This document shows positions 28,689 to 38,800 of a stretch of 64,000 nt of DNA, piece after piece. The notes beneath the pieces are model-generated. The model did no database searches. It was not told the DNA's origin and saw nothing but the letters and a program-made list of their open reading frames with translations. A program made the translations under genes and the position numbers. Positions within the stretch are counted from its first letter, which is position 1. Each line of letters begins with the position of its first letter. Source of the stretch: Cellvibrio sp. KY-GH-1 (GTDB lineage: Bacteria > Pseudomonadota > Gammaproteobacteria > Pseudomonadales > Cellvibrionaceae); the NCBI RefSeq assembly GCF_008806975.1, contig NZ_CP031728.1, positions 1,736,001 to 1,800,000 on the forward strand. The letters run 5' to 3'.

Positions 28689-29687
28689 ATGAAAGTTGCT
28701 GTTTTCAGTAGCAAACCCTATGACCGTGAATTTTTAACGGCTGCAAACGACAATTTAGAACAGCCGCAGCAACTTATTTTTTATGAAGCACAACTTAATT
28801 TGCACACCTGCATACTGGCGCAAGGTTGTACAGCAGTGTGCTGTTTCGTGAATGACCAGTTAAATGCCGAGGTATTAGGGCAACTAGCGCAGGTGGGCGT
28901 AAAATTAGTGGCATTGCGTTGCGCCGGGTTTAATCAGGTCGATTTAGCCGCAGCAAAAACACTGAATATTAAAATTGCACGGGTTGCGGAATATTCACCA
29001 CACGCCGTTGCGGAACATGCATTGGGTTTAATATTAATGCTCAACCGCCAATTGCATCGCGCCTACCGCCGCGTGCACGACAATGATTATTCGCTCAATG
29101 GCCTGCTGGGTTTTGATCTGGTAAAAAAAACCGTCGGTGTTATCGGTACCGGAAAAATCGGCCAGACATTTGCGCGCATCATGCAAGGCCTCGGCTGCGA
29201 AGTAATTGCCTATGACCCCCAACCAAATCATGCGCTTGCCGCCGCCGGCATAACCTATGTTGCCCCTGATGATCTCTGGCCCGCTGCCGATATCATTTCG
29301 CTCCACTGTCCTCTCAACAACAACACCCACCATTTAATTAACCCGGTAACCATTGCAGCCATGAAAGACGGTGTGATGCTAATCAATACGGGGCGCGGCG
29401 GTTTAATTGATACCCGTGCTGTGATTGCTGGATTAAAAGCAAAAAAAATCGGTTACCTGGGCTTGGATGTTTACGAAGAGGAAGGCAATTTATTTTTTGA
29501 AGATCAATCCAACAATTTATTGCAAGACGATATTTTCGCTCGCCTCCTTACCTTCCCCAATGTCGTCATTACAGGCCACCAAGCATTTTTTACCCGCGAG
29601 GCGCTAACTAGCATCGCGACCATTACACTCGACAATATTCGCTATTTTGAGCAGCAGGACTTTTCACAAATGACGCTCGTGGAATAG
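28689..29687 (+). CDS. ldhA: D-lactate dehydrogenase (NAD-dependent, fermentative)
   Basis: The 332-residue 2-hydroxyacid dehydrogenase starts MKVAVFSSKPYDREFL, as LdhA does. It shows the nucleotide-binding GVIGTGKIGQTFARIMQGLGC, the catalytic Arg region (LINTGRGGLIDT), Glu (LDVYEEEG) and His (ITGHQAFFTREAL). It reduces pyruvate to D-lactate. It has its own promoter gap (106 bases) after the MCE operon and an AAAAGGAAAC ribosome binding site. Confidence 0.93.
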   Translation: MKVAVFSSKPYDREFLTAANDNLEQPQQLIFYEAQLNLHTCILAQGCTAVCCFVNDQLNAEVLGQLAQVGVKLVALRCAGFNQVDLAAAKTLNIKIARVAEYSPHAVAEHALGLILMLNRQLHRAYRRVHDNDYSLNGLLGFDLVKKTVGVIGTGKIGQTFARIMQGLGCEVIAYDPQPNHALAAAGITYVAPDDLWPAADIISLHCPLNNNTHHLINPVTIAAMKDGVMLINTGRGGLIDTRAVIAGLKAKKIGYLGLDVYEEEGNLFFEDQSNNLLQDDIFARLLTFPNVVITGHQAFFTREALTSIATITLDNIRYFEQQDFSQMTLVE

Positions 29688-29731
29688 CACCAAAAATTTG
29701 CAGTTATGTCAACCGGCGAGGGACAAATACT

Positions 29732-32254
29732 ATGCCGCAATTTGATCGTTCACTGCCCGAAAACTTACTCGTACTGCACACGCTCGCGCTGGATTTACAC
29801 TGGAGCTGGAATCACGCTTTAGATGAACTCTGGCGGCAAATCAATGCCGACATCTGGAATTATTCGCACAATCCGGTACTGGTATTACAACTCACCAGTG
29901 ATGAACATTTTTCAGCGCTGGCGCAGGATAAAAATTTTCTCTCGCTATTGGATCGCCTGGTTGTCGCGCAACAAAAATATTTACAAGAACCCGCCTGGTA
30001 TCAACAGAACTACCCCGACTCACCGTTGCGCTGCGTTGCCTATTTCAGTATGGAATTTGGTATTTGCGACGCACTACCTTTATATGCTGGCGGGCTGGGC
30101 ATGCTAGCGGGTGATTATTTAAAAACGGCGAGCGACTTGGGCTTACCCTTGGTTGGCGTTGGCCTGCTTTATCAAGAAGGCTATTTCCATCAAAGCATTA
30201 ATCGCCAGGGTACCCAGCAGGAAACTTATCTCTACAACGACCCCGGCAGCCTGCCCATCCAACCCCTGCGTGGGCCGGATGGTAGCTGGATGATTATCAA
30301 AGCGCACTTTCTCTGCCGTGAAGTTTGCTTTCGTGTTTGGTTAGCACAGGTGGGCCGAGTAAATCTTTATTTGCTCGACAGCAATGACCCACGCAATTTG
30401 CCGAGCGATCGTGGCATTACCAGCAAACTCTACGGCGGTGGCAGCGAGCTGCGTATGGTGCAAGAAATTGTGCTGGGTATTTGCGGCTGGCGATTACTGG
30501 AAAAGCTGGGGCTGGAAGTCGATATTTGCCATTTGAACGAAGGCCACGCGGCGTTTGCCACACTCGAACGCATTCGTCATTACTGCAAATTACATCGCTG
30601 CGATTTTTGGCAAGGCCTATGGGCAACGCGCATGGGCAACTTGTTCACCACCCACACCCCGGTGGAAGCCGGGTTTGATCGCTACCCCGCCGAGCTGCTG
30701 CGTCGCTATGCGGATAACAGCGGCGCCGAGATGGGCATAACTGTTGAAGACGTTATCACTCTGGGGCGTGCGAATCCCAAAGATGAAAATGAACCCTTCA
30801 ATATGGCCTGGCTCGCGATGCGCACCTGCGCTCACAGCAACGGTGTTAGCGCCCTGCACGGCGCCGTGAGTCGCCGTATTTTCCAGACCATTTACCCGCG
30901 CTGGCCCGAGCGCGAAGTGCCGGTTGGGCATGTCACCAATGGCGTACACATACCAACATGGGATTCCCCCTTGGCTGATCAACTCTGGACCCGACTCTAT
31001 GGCAAAGAGCGCTGGCGCAAAGATTGGAGCAAGCTGAATCTCGCCCGGCTTAATGAAGTGAGTGATCGGGAATTGTGGCAGCTAGCTAATGAAGGGCGAA
31101 CCAATTTGGTGGACTACGCGCGCCTGCGTTTGTTACACCAATGGCGCAAAGAATCCACGCTATCTGAACACTGCGATTTAGCCCAGGAGATGCCACTGGA
31201 CCCAAGTATTTTGACCCTCGGTTTTGCGCGGCGCTTTGCCGAATACAAACGCCCGGATTTACTGCTACAGGACCCGGATCGCCTGGAGCGAATTCTCTGT
31301 AATCCGCGCTACCCGGTACAATTGCTGGTCGCTGGCAAGGCTCACCCTGCAGACCAAATTGGCAAAAGTAAAATCCAACATTGGCAATTATTTTTGCAAC
31401 GCGAATCAGTGCGCAAGCATCTGGTATTTATCGAAGACTACGACATAGACCTTGCCCAACGCCTGATTCAGGGCGTGGATTTGTGGATCAACAACCCCCG
31501 CCGCCCCTGGGAGGCAAGCGGCACCAGCGGAATGAAAATTCTGGTCAATGGCGGATTGAATCTATCCAGTCTCGATGGCTGGTGGGCCGAGGCGTTTCAA
31601 GCCGATGTTGGCTGGTCACTGGGCGATGGACAGGAACATGGTCCCGAGGCCGATGGAGACGATGCCGAGGAACTTTATCGCCGCCTGGAAGAAGAAATCA
31701 TTCCGTGTTTCTACCAGCGCGACAGCGAGGATTTGCCGCGCCAGTGGCTCACCCGGGTGCGCGCCAGCATGTCCACGCTCACCTCCAATTTCAGCAGCAA
31801 CCGCATGTTGCGCGACTACTTGGAAAATTATTACGTGCCCGCTGCTCGCGGCTATCAAGATCGCACCAGCAACCAAGGCCAACTGGCGCGCGAGCTGCGC
31901 CAGTGGCAATCGCAGTTACAACAACACTGGCATGAAATTCATATGGGCGAATTACAAACAGAAGGAGAAAATATTTATCTGAGCGTGCACTTGGGCGGCT
32001 TGTTACCGGAGTTAATAAAAGTGCAATTAATAGCCGACCCCATAAACGACGTCGTTAACACTAGGCTGCCGGCCGCGACCCTGGATTTACAATTGCAGCA
32101 AAGCCTTGGCAGTGATGCCCACGCCTGGCGTTACAAGCTCAGCCAGCCGCTGGATCGCCCGTTGCACTTGTTTACCGCCCGGGTAATTCCCGCCCACAGT
32201 GCGGCTTCGGCGCCCGCTGAAATCCAATTAATTACCTGGCAAAGCAAAAGTTAA
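29732..32254 (+). CDS. glgP: Alpha-glucan (glycogen/maltodextrin) phosphorylase, short GT35 type
   Basis: 840 residues of the alpha-glucan phosphorylase subfamily that begins LHTLALDLHWSWNHALDELW. Other landmarks are AYFSMEFGICDALPLYAGGLGMLAGD, CHLNEGHAAFATLER, VGHVTNGVHIPTW and the PLP-binding segment RPWEASGTSGMKILVNGGLNLS with its lysine. It releases glucose-1-phosphate from alpha-1,4-glucans. It lies 44 bases after ldhA, so the two may be co-expressed as a fermentation/reserve-use pair. A GGCGAGGG site precedes the ATG. Confidence 0.92.
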   Translation: MPQFDRSLPENLLVLHTLALDLHWSWNHALDELWRQINADIWNYSHNPVLVLQLTSDEHFSALAQDKNFLSLLDRLVVAQQKYLQEPAWYQQNYPDSPLRCVAYFSMEFGICDALPLYAGGLGMLAGDYLKTASDLGLPLVGVGLLYQEGYFHQSINRQGTQQETYLYNDPGSLPIQPLRGPDGSWMIIKAHFLCREVCFRVWLAQVGRVNLYLLDSNDPRNLPSDRGITSKLYGGGSELRMVQEIVLGICGWRLLEKLGLEVDICHLNEGHAAFATLERIRHYCKLHRCDFWQGLWATRMGNLFTTHTPVEAGFDRYPAELLRRYADNSGAEMGITVEDVITLGRANPKDENEPFNMAWLAMRTCAHSNGVSALHGAVSRRIFQTIYPRWPEREVPVGHVTNGVHIPTWDSPLADQLWTRLYGKERWRKDWSKLNLARLNEVSDRELWQLANEGRTNLVDYARLRLLHQWRKESTLSEHCDLAQEMPLDPSILTLGFARRFAEYKRPDLLLQDPDRLERILCNPRYPVQLLVAGKAHPADQIGKSKIQHWQLFLQRESVRKHLVFIEDYDIDLAQRLIQGVDLWINNPRRPWEASGTSGMKILVNGGLNLSSLDGWWAEAFQADVGWSLGDGQEHGPEADGDDAEELYRRLEEEIIPCFYQRDSEDLPRQWLTRVRASMSTLTSNFSSNRMLRDYLENYYVPAARGYQDRTSNQGQLARELRQWQSQLQQHWHEIHMGELQTEGENIYLSVHLGGLLPELIKVQLIADPINDVVNTRLPAATLDLQLQQSLGSDAHAWRYKLSQPLDRPLHLFTARVIPAHSAASAPAEIQLITWQSKS

Positions 32255-32264
32255 TTCGCACGCA

Positions 32265-32393
32265 ATCTCCCCCAGCCCCTCTTTGTCAAAGAGGGGAGCC
32301 AAATTTTTCCGCGCGAAAGTGCCTCTTTTTTACAAAAGCGAGAAGTTACCTCTTAGCACCTCCCTTTTATAAAGGGAGGCTGGGAGGGATTTA
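32265..32393. repeat. Large imperfect palindromic intergenic repeat, copy 2
   Basis: Ends CCCCCAGCCCCTCTTTGTCAAAGAGGGG and CCTCCCTTTTATAAAGGGAGGCTGGGAGGG (each shortened here to its key hairpin) are mutually complementary. The layout matches the repeat at 9592-9722. It lies between the convergent phosphorylase and carbamoyltransferase genes and could also terminate transcription. Confidence 0.65.
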
Positions 32394-32405
32394 GCAGAGA
32401 GCTAT

Positions 32406-34166
32406 TTAACTGACTGGCATTACGTCAGCTGTCTCCATACTTTTACTCTGCACAGGCGCTGGATTTTTCTTGCGCACGATAAAATTATCGATCACCAAAA
32501 AATCAATTTTGGTACGCAGGAAAGTTTTCAACGCATCTTCCGGGCTACACACAATGGGTTCGCGATCATTGAATGACGTATTCAATAACAGTGGAACTCC
32601 GGTTAATTTTTTAAATGCAGAAATTAACGCATGGTATTTAGCGTTGGTGGTTTTGCTCACCAGTTGAATACGGCTAGTGCCATCCACATGAACCACCGCA
32701 GGGATACGCGCGCGCTGCTCTTTATTCACCGGATAAGCCATCAACATGTAATGCGCTGAATCGGCATCCTTCTGAATATCAAACCATGCTTTCGCATCTT
32801 CCTTTAACACGCTCGGGCAAAAAGGGCGATGATCTTCGCGATGCTTCACCAGCAGGTTCATGCGCTTCACCATCTCCGGATCACGCGGGTCCGCCAGCAA
32901 ACTCCGGTTACCCAATGCACGCGGGCCAAATTCCATACGCCCCTGGAACCAGCCAACCACTTTGCCAGATGCAATTAACGCGGCAACTTCATCGGCAATA
33001 TTGTCGGCACGCTCATACACCACATCAAACAAACCCAGGGTCGCCAGAATTTCTGACTCGGAATATTCCGGGCCGAGATAGGTGTCATTGGCTTCAAAGG
33101 AAGCGCACTTCTCGCCATAAAAAATATTGTGATACGCATGCAGCGCAGCACCCAATGCAGTACCTGCATCATTCGCCGCCGGTTGGATATAAATATTCTC
33201 AAACGGACCCTGTTCAAATATTGCCGTATTCGCCACACAGTTCAAGGCGACGCCACCAGCAAGGCAAAGGTTTGTGGATGGGTTAATTTGCGCCGCATAA
33301 TGTGTGAGTGCCAGTAAAATATCGGTGGTGATTTGTTGCAGTGCAGCTGCCAGGTCCATGTAATCGCTGGTAATCGCCGAACGATCTTGCAATGCGGGCA
33401 AACCAAACAGTGTTTCAAAGGTAGAAAAATCGTTACTGCGGAAACGGCATACATCAATATCCATAGTAAAGCCATCGGGCTTTATCTCAACAAAGCGTTG
33501 GAAATGGCCGATAAACCGCTCCGAATTTCCGAAGGATGCAAGGCTCATTACCTTGCAGGCATCGTATTCGCTCATCCCCATAAACTGGGCTACTTTTTCC
33601 CACAATAACCCCAAAGAATTGGGGTAGCTGATTTCCTTCATGGAAAACAATTTTCCTTCACGGGCAGCACTGATGGTGACGGATTCATATTCACCAATAC
33701 CATCAATAGAGATCACGGTTGCATCGGTAAATGGTGATGGATAATACGCGGACGCCGCGTGGGCAACGCAGTGATCCACCCACATAAATTGCCCGTTAAA
33801 CCCCAGTGCACGAATCTGCTCGGGAATACCGACCAACTTTTTATAGAATTTTTGCTCGCCCGCCGCTGTACCCCACTCCCCCTCCTGCACCTGCTCATCC
33901 AGTTTAAGGTTGTTATGCAAACGCTTTAGTGGGTTAAATGAAAACGCAATAATGTCTATATCTGACAATAATAAATTGCCCATTTCCAAACACAGGTTCA
34001 TAGCCTGCAACGGAATTTCATTGGGGTTACCGGTAAGCGCCGGCTTGGCGTGTTTAACGCGATTCAATCGCTCTTCTTCAATCGCTGCAATGACTTTGTT
34101 ATCACGAATTAACGCCACTGACGACTCATGATATGCGCAATTCAAACCTAAAATATTAATGGACAT
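32406..34166 (-). CDS. NodU/CmcH-family carbamoyltransferase
   Basis: The 586 residues have an N-terminal Kae1-like half (ILGLNCAYHESSVALI, AAIEEERLNRVKH, VDHCVAHAASAYYPSPF, ISIDGIGEYES). The C-terminal half carries the family signature FQGRMEFGPRALGNRSLLADPRDP and HVDGTSRIQLVSK. These enzymes make carbamoyl-AMP from carbamoyl phosphate and ATP, then transfer the carbamoyl group to a hydroxyl (NodU, CmcH, TobZ) or, more rarely, nitrogen. The gene forms a pair with the methyltransferase upstream of it and diverges from the NRPS. Tailoring of the peptide, perhaps on a serine hydroxyl, is the likely job. Confidence 0.88.
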   Translation of the reverse strand: MSINILGLNCAYHESSVALIRDNKVIAAIEEERLNRVKHAKPALTGNPNEIPLQAMNLCLEMGNLLLSDIDIIAFSFNPLKRLHNNLKLDEQVQEGEWGTAAGEQKFYKKLVGIPEQIRALGFNGQFMWVDHCVAHAASAYYPSPFTDATVISIDGIGEYESVTISAAREGKLFSMKEISYPNSLGLLWEKVAQFMGMSEYDACKVMSLASFGNSERFIGHFQRFVEIKPDGFTMDIDVCRFRSNDFSTFETLFGLPALQDRSAITSDYMDLAAALQQITTDILLALTHYAAQINPSTNLCLAGGVALNCVANTAIFEQGPFENIYIQPAANDAGTALGAALHAYHNIFYGEKCASFEANDTYLGPEYSESEILATLGLFDVVYERADNIADEVAALIASGKVVGWFQGRMEFGPRALGNRSLLADPRDPEMVKRMNLLVKHREDHRPFCPSVLKEDAKAWFDIQKDADSAHYMLMAYPVNKEQRARIPAVVHVDGTSRIQLVSKTTNAKYHALISAFKKLTGVPLLLNTSFNDREPIVCSPEDALKTFLRTKIDFLVIDNFIVRKKNPAPVQSKSMETADVMPVS

Positions 34167-34256
34167 GACTCCCTCTCAAAATAAAATCTGTCGGCAATTA
34201 AAATTACAAAAAACACCTGTAATCAGGCAAAAAACTCGCACCGATAAAAGGGAAAA

Positions 34257-35186
34257 TTACTTAATCCCCAACGGGGTTTCCCAGGGCTCGTAAATTTTTG
34301 GCGTGGATGAAATACTTAACGATGAGGGAGCATTGTGGCGATAGCGCAAAATACACATATGCAGATGCGTAACACCGTCGGTCGCCGCTTGTGTTTTCAT
34401 GGTTTCAATCAGGCTTTTATCCTGACCAAAGATTCCTACAAAACGATCCACAAAAGCGTCATAGGTAATGGGCGCCAGGTCGCAAATAATTTCGGTTGCG
34501 CCCTGCGGCAAATATTCCCGTGCGGTTTTAATCAGCATTTCCGGGCGCTCAAGGTTACCCGGCGCCATAGTGACAATTTGCAACACGCCACTGTCCGATA
34601 ACTGCGGCACTACACTGGCCAGCATTTTTTCCAGAAAGGTAAAGCCGTAAATACCGGCTGCGGAATTGAGGTAGTAATCCATACCCGGTGGGGTTGGCTC
34701 AAAGGGAGGATTAGAAATAATTAAATCAAACTTTTCACCCTGTACCGGTGAAAAAATACTGTTCACATCGCCATCGCGAATAGCCAAGCGATCGCTGACA
34801 CCATTAATCAGTGCATTAAATCCCGCATAAACTTTTGCTTTGGGGTTAATTTCCAGACCGGTAACTTTTGCAGCGCCCTGTTGCAAGGCATAAATACTCA
34901 AGACGCCAGAACCGAGTCCAACTTCCAATACATTTGCACCCTGCACATCGGTAGGAAGCAAATAATCCATCATAAAGTACTGCTCAGGTTGCATGGGAAT
35001 AACCTGGTCAATACCCTGGTAATCGAAGGGATCGGTAATAACGCTCAGCGCTGTCGCCGCCCGTTTAACGGCAAGAATTTTTTCCAGCCAATCGGTTCCG
35101 GCCAGTGTTGCACTTTGCTCAGTAAAGGAATAATTGTTTCGCTCGCCTTGAAGGCTATAAATTTGTACATCAACAGCTTCGCTCAT
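34257..35186 (-). CDS. Class I SAM-dependent methyltransferase with NPPF motif
   Basis: The 309 residues show the SAM-binding motif I VLEVGLGSGVLSIYAL, the acidic VTGLEINPKAKVYA, and motif IV LIISNPPFEPTPPG. The NPP(F/Y) motif is typical of methyltransferases acting on nitrogen in a planar system, for example HemK/PrmC and DNA amino-methyltransferases. Both flanking domains are unfamiliar. The gene is divergent from the NRPS and 90 bases upstream of the carbamoyltransferase on the same strand, so N-methylation of the peptide or a precursor is a reasonable guess. A GAGGTAC ribosome binding site precedes the ATG. Confidence 0.78.
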   Translation of the reverse strand: MSEAVDVQIYSLQGERNNYSFTEQSATLAGTDWLEKILAVKRAATALSVITDPFDYQGIDQVIPMQPEQYFMMDYLLPTDVQGANVLEVGLGSGVLSIYALQQGAAKVTGLEINPKAKVYAGFNALINGVSDRLAIRDGDVNSIFSPVQGEKFDLIISNPPFEPTPPGMDYYLNSAAGIYGFTFLEKMLASVVPQLSDSGVLQIVTMAPGNLERPEMLIKTAREYLPQGATEIICDLAPITYDAFVDRFVGIFGQDKSLIETMKTQAATDGVTHLHMCILRYRHNAPSSLSISSTPKIYEPWETPLGIK

Positions 35187-35638
35187 CGTAGTACCTCACG
35201 TAGTCCATTAGGGACTAATGTCCGCGCCTACTCCGAGCTGCTTGTGGTCATTGTGAAACTAACATTTCTAAAATGTTTTATTGGTTTTGTACGTTTATAA
35301 ATTCAAATGAATTTTCTGACCATGAACAAATTGTATTTTTTTTGTTTCAAATCAGATTAAATAGTAAACATGTGAAACTGTTAACGATCAGCTTATCGAA
35401 TGAGTATTAAAAAATTATTAACTGCTCTTCAAGAAAGTTTGCAATTAAATTGTAAACCACTCGCGTAATCCCGTGCTCAATGGCGCGGCAATATAACAAA
35501 TAATTTTTTTCTGTCATCAAAAAATTTTTGTGCTGTTTTTTCATACAACGAAAAATAATGATTTAGACGACAGCATTATAGAAATAATAAAAACTTAATG
35601 ATTTTGTGATTACATTGGATCACAATAGTTTTTCTTAT

Positions 35639-35667
35639 TTGTCGGCATTATTACTTGCCTGTATAAA
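35639..35667 (+). promoter_or_regulatory. Candidate sigma-70 promoter for the NRPS gene
   Basis: TTGTCG (35639-35644) and TATAAA (35662-35667) are 17 bases apart. The palindrome TTGTGAT-N8-ATCACAA ends 13 bases upstream, a position suited to an activator. It would give a leader of roughly 215 bases. Confidence 0.4.
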
Positions 35668-35798
35668 AAATAAATTAAAGATCAAATTAAAAACAAACCA
35701 CCACCACTGCAACACCTCTACGAACCTGAAACGATTGCATGTTTAAACAGCAACATTTGTGTGATTAAAAATTCCACACCAAGTGCTGTTTTTAACAC

Positions 35799-35823
35799 AC
35801 TGCTGCAACGCATTTGCAGCAGT
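35799..35823 (+). promoter_or_regulatory. Perfect 10-bp-arm palindrome in the NRPS leader
   Basis: ACTGCTGCAA, spacer CGCAT, TTGCAGCAGT, ending 66 bases before the NRPS ATG. It could be a repressor operator or an RNA hairpin in the leader. There is no T-run after it, so it is not a classical terminator. Confidence 0.5.
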
Positions 35824-35889
35824 TACATTTACTTACAATCCTGCAACAGCGTTTGTGATAGATGCTTAACGTGATAGGTGCTTGTTTAG

Positions 35890-38800
35890 ATGGAAATTAT
35901 CAATTCTCCCAAAATTCCCTTAACCCAATCCCAGCTGGATATATTCCTGGATCAACAACGCACACCGGACAGCTGCCGGTACAACATTGGTGGCTATTTC
36001 CAGATTATTGGCGCACTGGATACCACGCGCTTAATTTCTGCCGTCACTGCAGTTATCCAGGCTGAATCGGCATTTCATCTGCAATTGGATTTATCCAACG
36101 ACCTGCCACAGCAATACCTGTTGCCACCAGAATCACCAACAGTTGCGTGGCTGGATTTTTATCAAGCCACTTCAGACAAACAGACAGCCCGCGCCAAGGC
36201 GCAGGAATGGCTAGAGCAAAATTTTGCATTGCCCTTCAGCTTGCAAACATCACTCTTCCAGCTCGCCATTTGCAAAATTGCACAAGATGAACACCGGCTC
36301 TATTTAAAAGCCCATCACCTAATTATGGATGGCTGGAGTTATACGCTATTTATAAAACGCGTTGCGGATCATTACAGCAGTGACACCAGGGATACTGAAC
36401 TGCTCTCATCGCCTGGTTATTGGGAATTCATTCAACACAAACATCAGCAGTCGATTGCCATAACAGCAGCAGATAACCAACAAAAAGTGCGCGCTTACTG
36501 GCGGGAGCGACTGGCCAATAGTCCCGACCACCTATTGTTACAACGCAGCAAAAGTACACTCAGCGACCAATCAGGCCACACCAGCAATCGCCATCAATTT
36601 GTCGTCAGCGCAGCCGATATTGCACCGCTGCTAGCCCACTCCAAACAGCAAAACGCCTCTGCATTCCATGCGCTGCTTGCGCTGATTTATTGTTATTTTA
36701 TGCGCGCAACAGGGACCCATGACCTGCTAATTGGAACACCATTGCACAAGCGCAACAATGCCCGCACCAAACACATTATCGGTATGCTGGCCGACACCTC
36801 ACCCACTCGCATCCAGGCATCACCGGGTAGTTCTTACAATGAGCTATTAACAGAAATAAAACAGAATTTATTGCGCGACTTTCGCCACCAGGAATATTCA
36901 CTGGGTCAAATACACCGGGGCGTTAATAACCTGAACGAACGTCGCGAACGGCTCTTCGATGTGTTTGTGTCTTATGAAAATTTTGCCTACCAGCAAAGCA
37001 GTCTCTCGGGCTTGCAGATTACTCCCCACCCCCTTACCCATCGCCAGGATCAAACGCCCTTCAGTTTGTTTATTCGCCAGTACGCAACATCGGGGGATTT
37101 TGAATTTGATTTGCAATTGCACAGCGACTTTTTTTCCGCCACTGATGCCCACTGGATCGAAGGTCGCCTGCGCCATTTGATCAAACTGTTAGCTATTCAG
37201 CCTGACCTGGACCTGCGTCAACTAAGTTGGTTACCGGAGCATGAGCTGCAAGCGCTGCAAACTATTAATCAATATGCACCTGTTGTTAAAAAATATCCTC
37301 ATACGCTTGAACGCTTTAACCAGGTAATAGAAAAAAATCTGCACAAGACGGCCGTTATCGGCAGTGATAAATCCTTAACTTACCAGCAACTGGATCACGC
37401 CAGTAATGCGTTTGCACATTGGCTAACCCGGCAGGAAATTATCCGCGGAGCAACTATCGGCGTCTGCATGGATCGCACCAGTGATTTACTGGTGGTCTTA
37501 CTGGGAATATGGAAGGCCGGTGCCGCTTATATTCCTCTGGACCCACAATATCCCGCCGCACGTTTACAACAAGTGATCGAGCATTCGCAATTGCAGTGGG
37601 TCATCACCCACTCAGCCTTTACATCATTATTTGCCAAGTTGAAAATTTCTTGCTGTGTTTTTTCGCCGGAATTAATTAATAGCAACCAACATTCACCGTT
37701 GAAACTGGCAACTGATTATTCATTAACAGATCTGGCTTACGTGATCTACACCTCCGGCTCCACTGGCATTCCCAAAGGTGTCGCTATCGAGCAAGGCAGC
37801 GTAGCCAATTTTTTAACGGCCATGACAAGTGCACCAGGCATAACCGCTGAGAGTACATTGCTGGCGGTAACCACTATCAGTTTTGATATTCATGTTCTGG
37901 AGTTATTTTTACCGCTGCTAAACGGCGCCACGTTGGTTCTTGCCACCAGCGATCAGGTACGCGATGCATTTGCCTTGCGCGAATTAATGCAAACGCACAG
38001 TGTAAATATCATGCAAGCCACTCCGGCCACCTGGAAAATGCTATTCCATGCGGACTGGCAACCCGATGGCAACTTTAAAGCCTTGTGCGGTGGCGAAGCC
38101 TTGCCACCCGTATTATTGGAAAAATTCGGCCAGTTTCCGCAGGTGGAATTATGGAATATGTATGGCCCCACTGAAGCCACTGTCTGGTCTTCAACGGCCA
38201 AAATTCAACACGCGAATAACAGCGAAGTACACTTGGGCCATCCCATCAATAATAGTTATTATGTTGTGCTGGATGCACTCGGCTACCCAGCGGGTTTTAA
38301 TTTATCTGGCGAGCTTTATATTGGCGGTCATTGCCTGGCGCGCGAGTATATTCAAGATGCCGAAAAAACAACCGCCAGTTTTATATGGCACAAACTGCCC
38401 GGTATGGAATTTCAACGCATTTATAAAACCGGGGATAGTGTTGAACTCTCCGACAAACACCAGCTGCATTTTCGCAGCCGCAATGATGACCAGGTAAAAG
38501 TTCGCGGTTATCGTATTGAATTGGGTGATATTGAAACGGCGCTCATGAAGCACCCGCGAGTAAAAGATGCAGCCGTCAAAATCTGGCGCGATGCGCGCGG
38601 TGAAAATTATCTAGCCGCCTATTGTGTGGCAAATACCACCCCTGTTCCCAGTGAACTATTGGTCAATGACCTGAAACACAGCTTGCCTGAGTATATGCTG
38701 CCCGCCGCTTACACCTGGCTAGACGCATTGCCACTAACAGCGAATGGAAAAATTAATCGCAAAGTATTGGTGGAGCCGGAGTTAAATTCACAAACCGGTA

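Larger units (their letters stand above)
35187..35889. promoter_or_regulatory. AT-rich divergent control region of the NRPS cluster
   Basis: 703 bases without a gene, very AT-rich between about 35260 and 35740. It holds an inverted repeat TAGTCC-ATTAG-GGACTA (35201-35217) in the methyltransferase leader. TTGTGAT-N8-ATCACAA (35604-35625) lies just upstream of a candidate promoter, and a 10-bp-arm palindrome lies at 35799-35823 near the NRPS start. The promoter and that palindrome are listed separately. Confidence 0.6.

Noticed and set aside
35604..35625. CRP site upstream of the NRPS (TGTGA ... TCACA)
   Set aside because: The half-sites are 10 bases apart instead of the required 6, so it is kept only as a generic inverted repeat.
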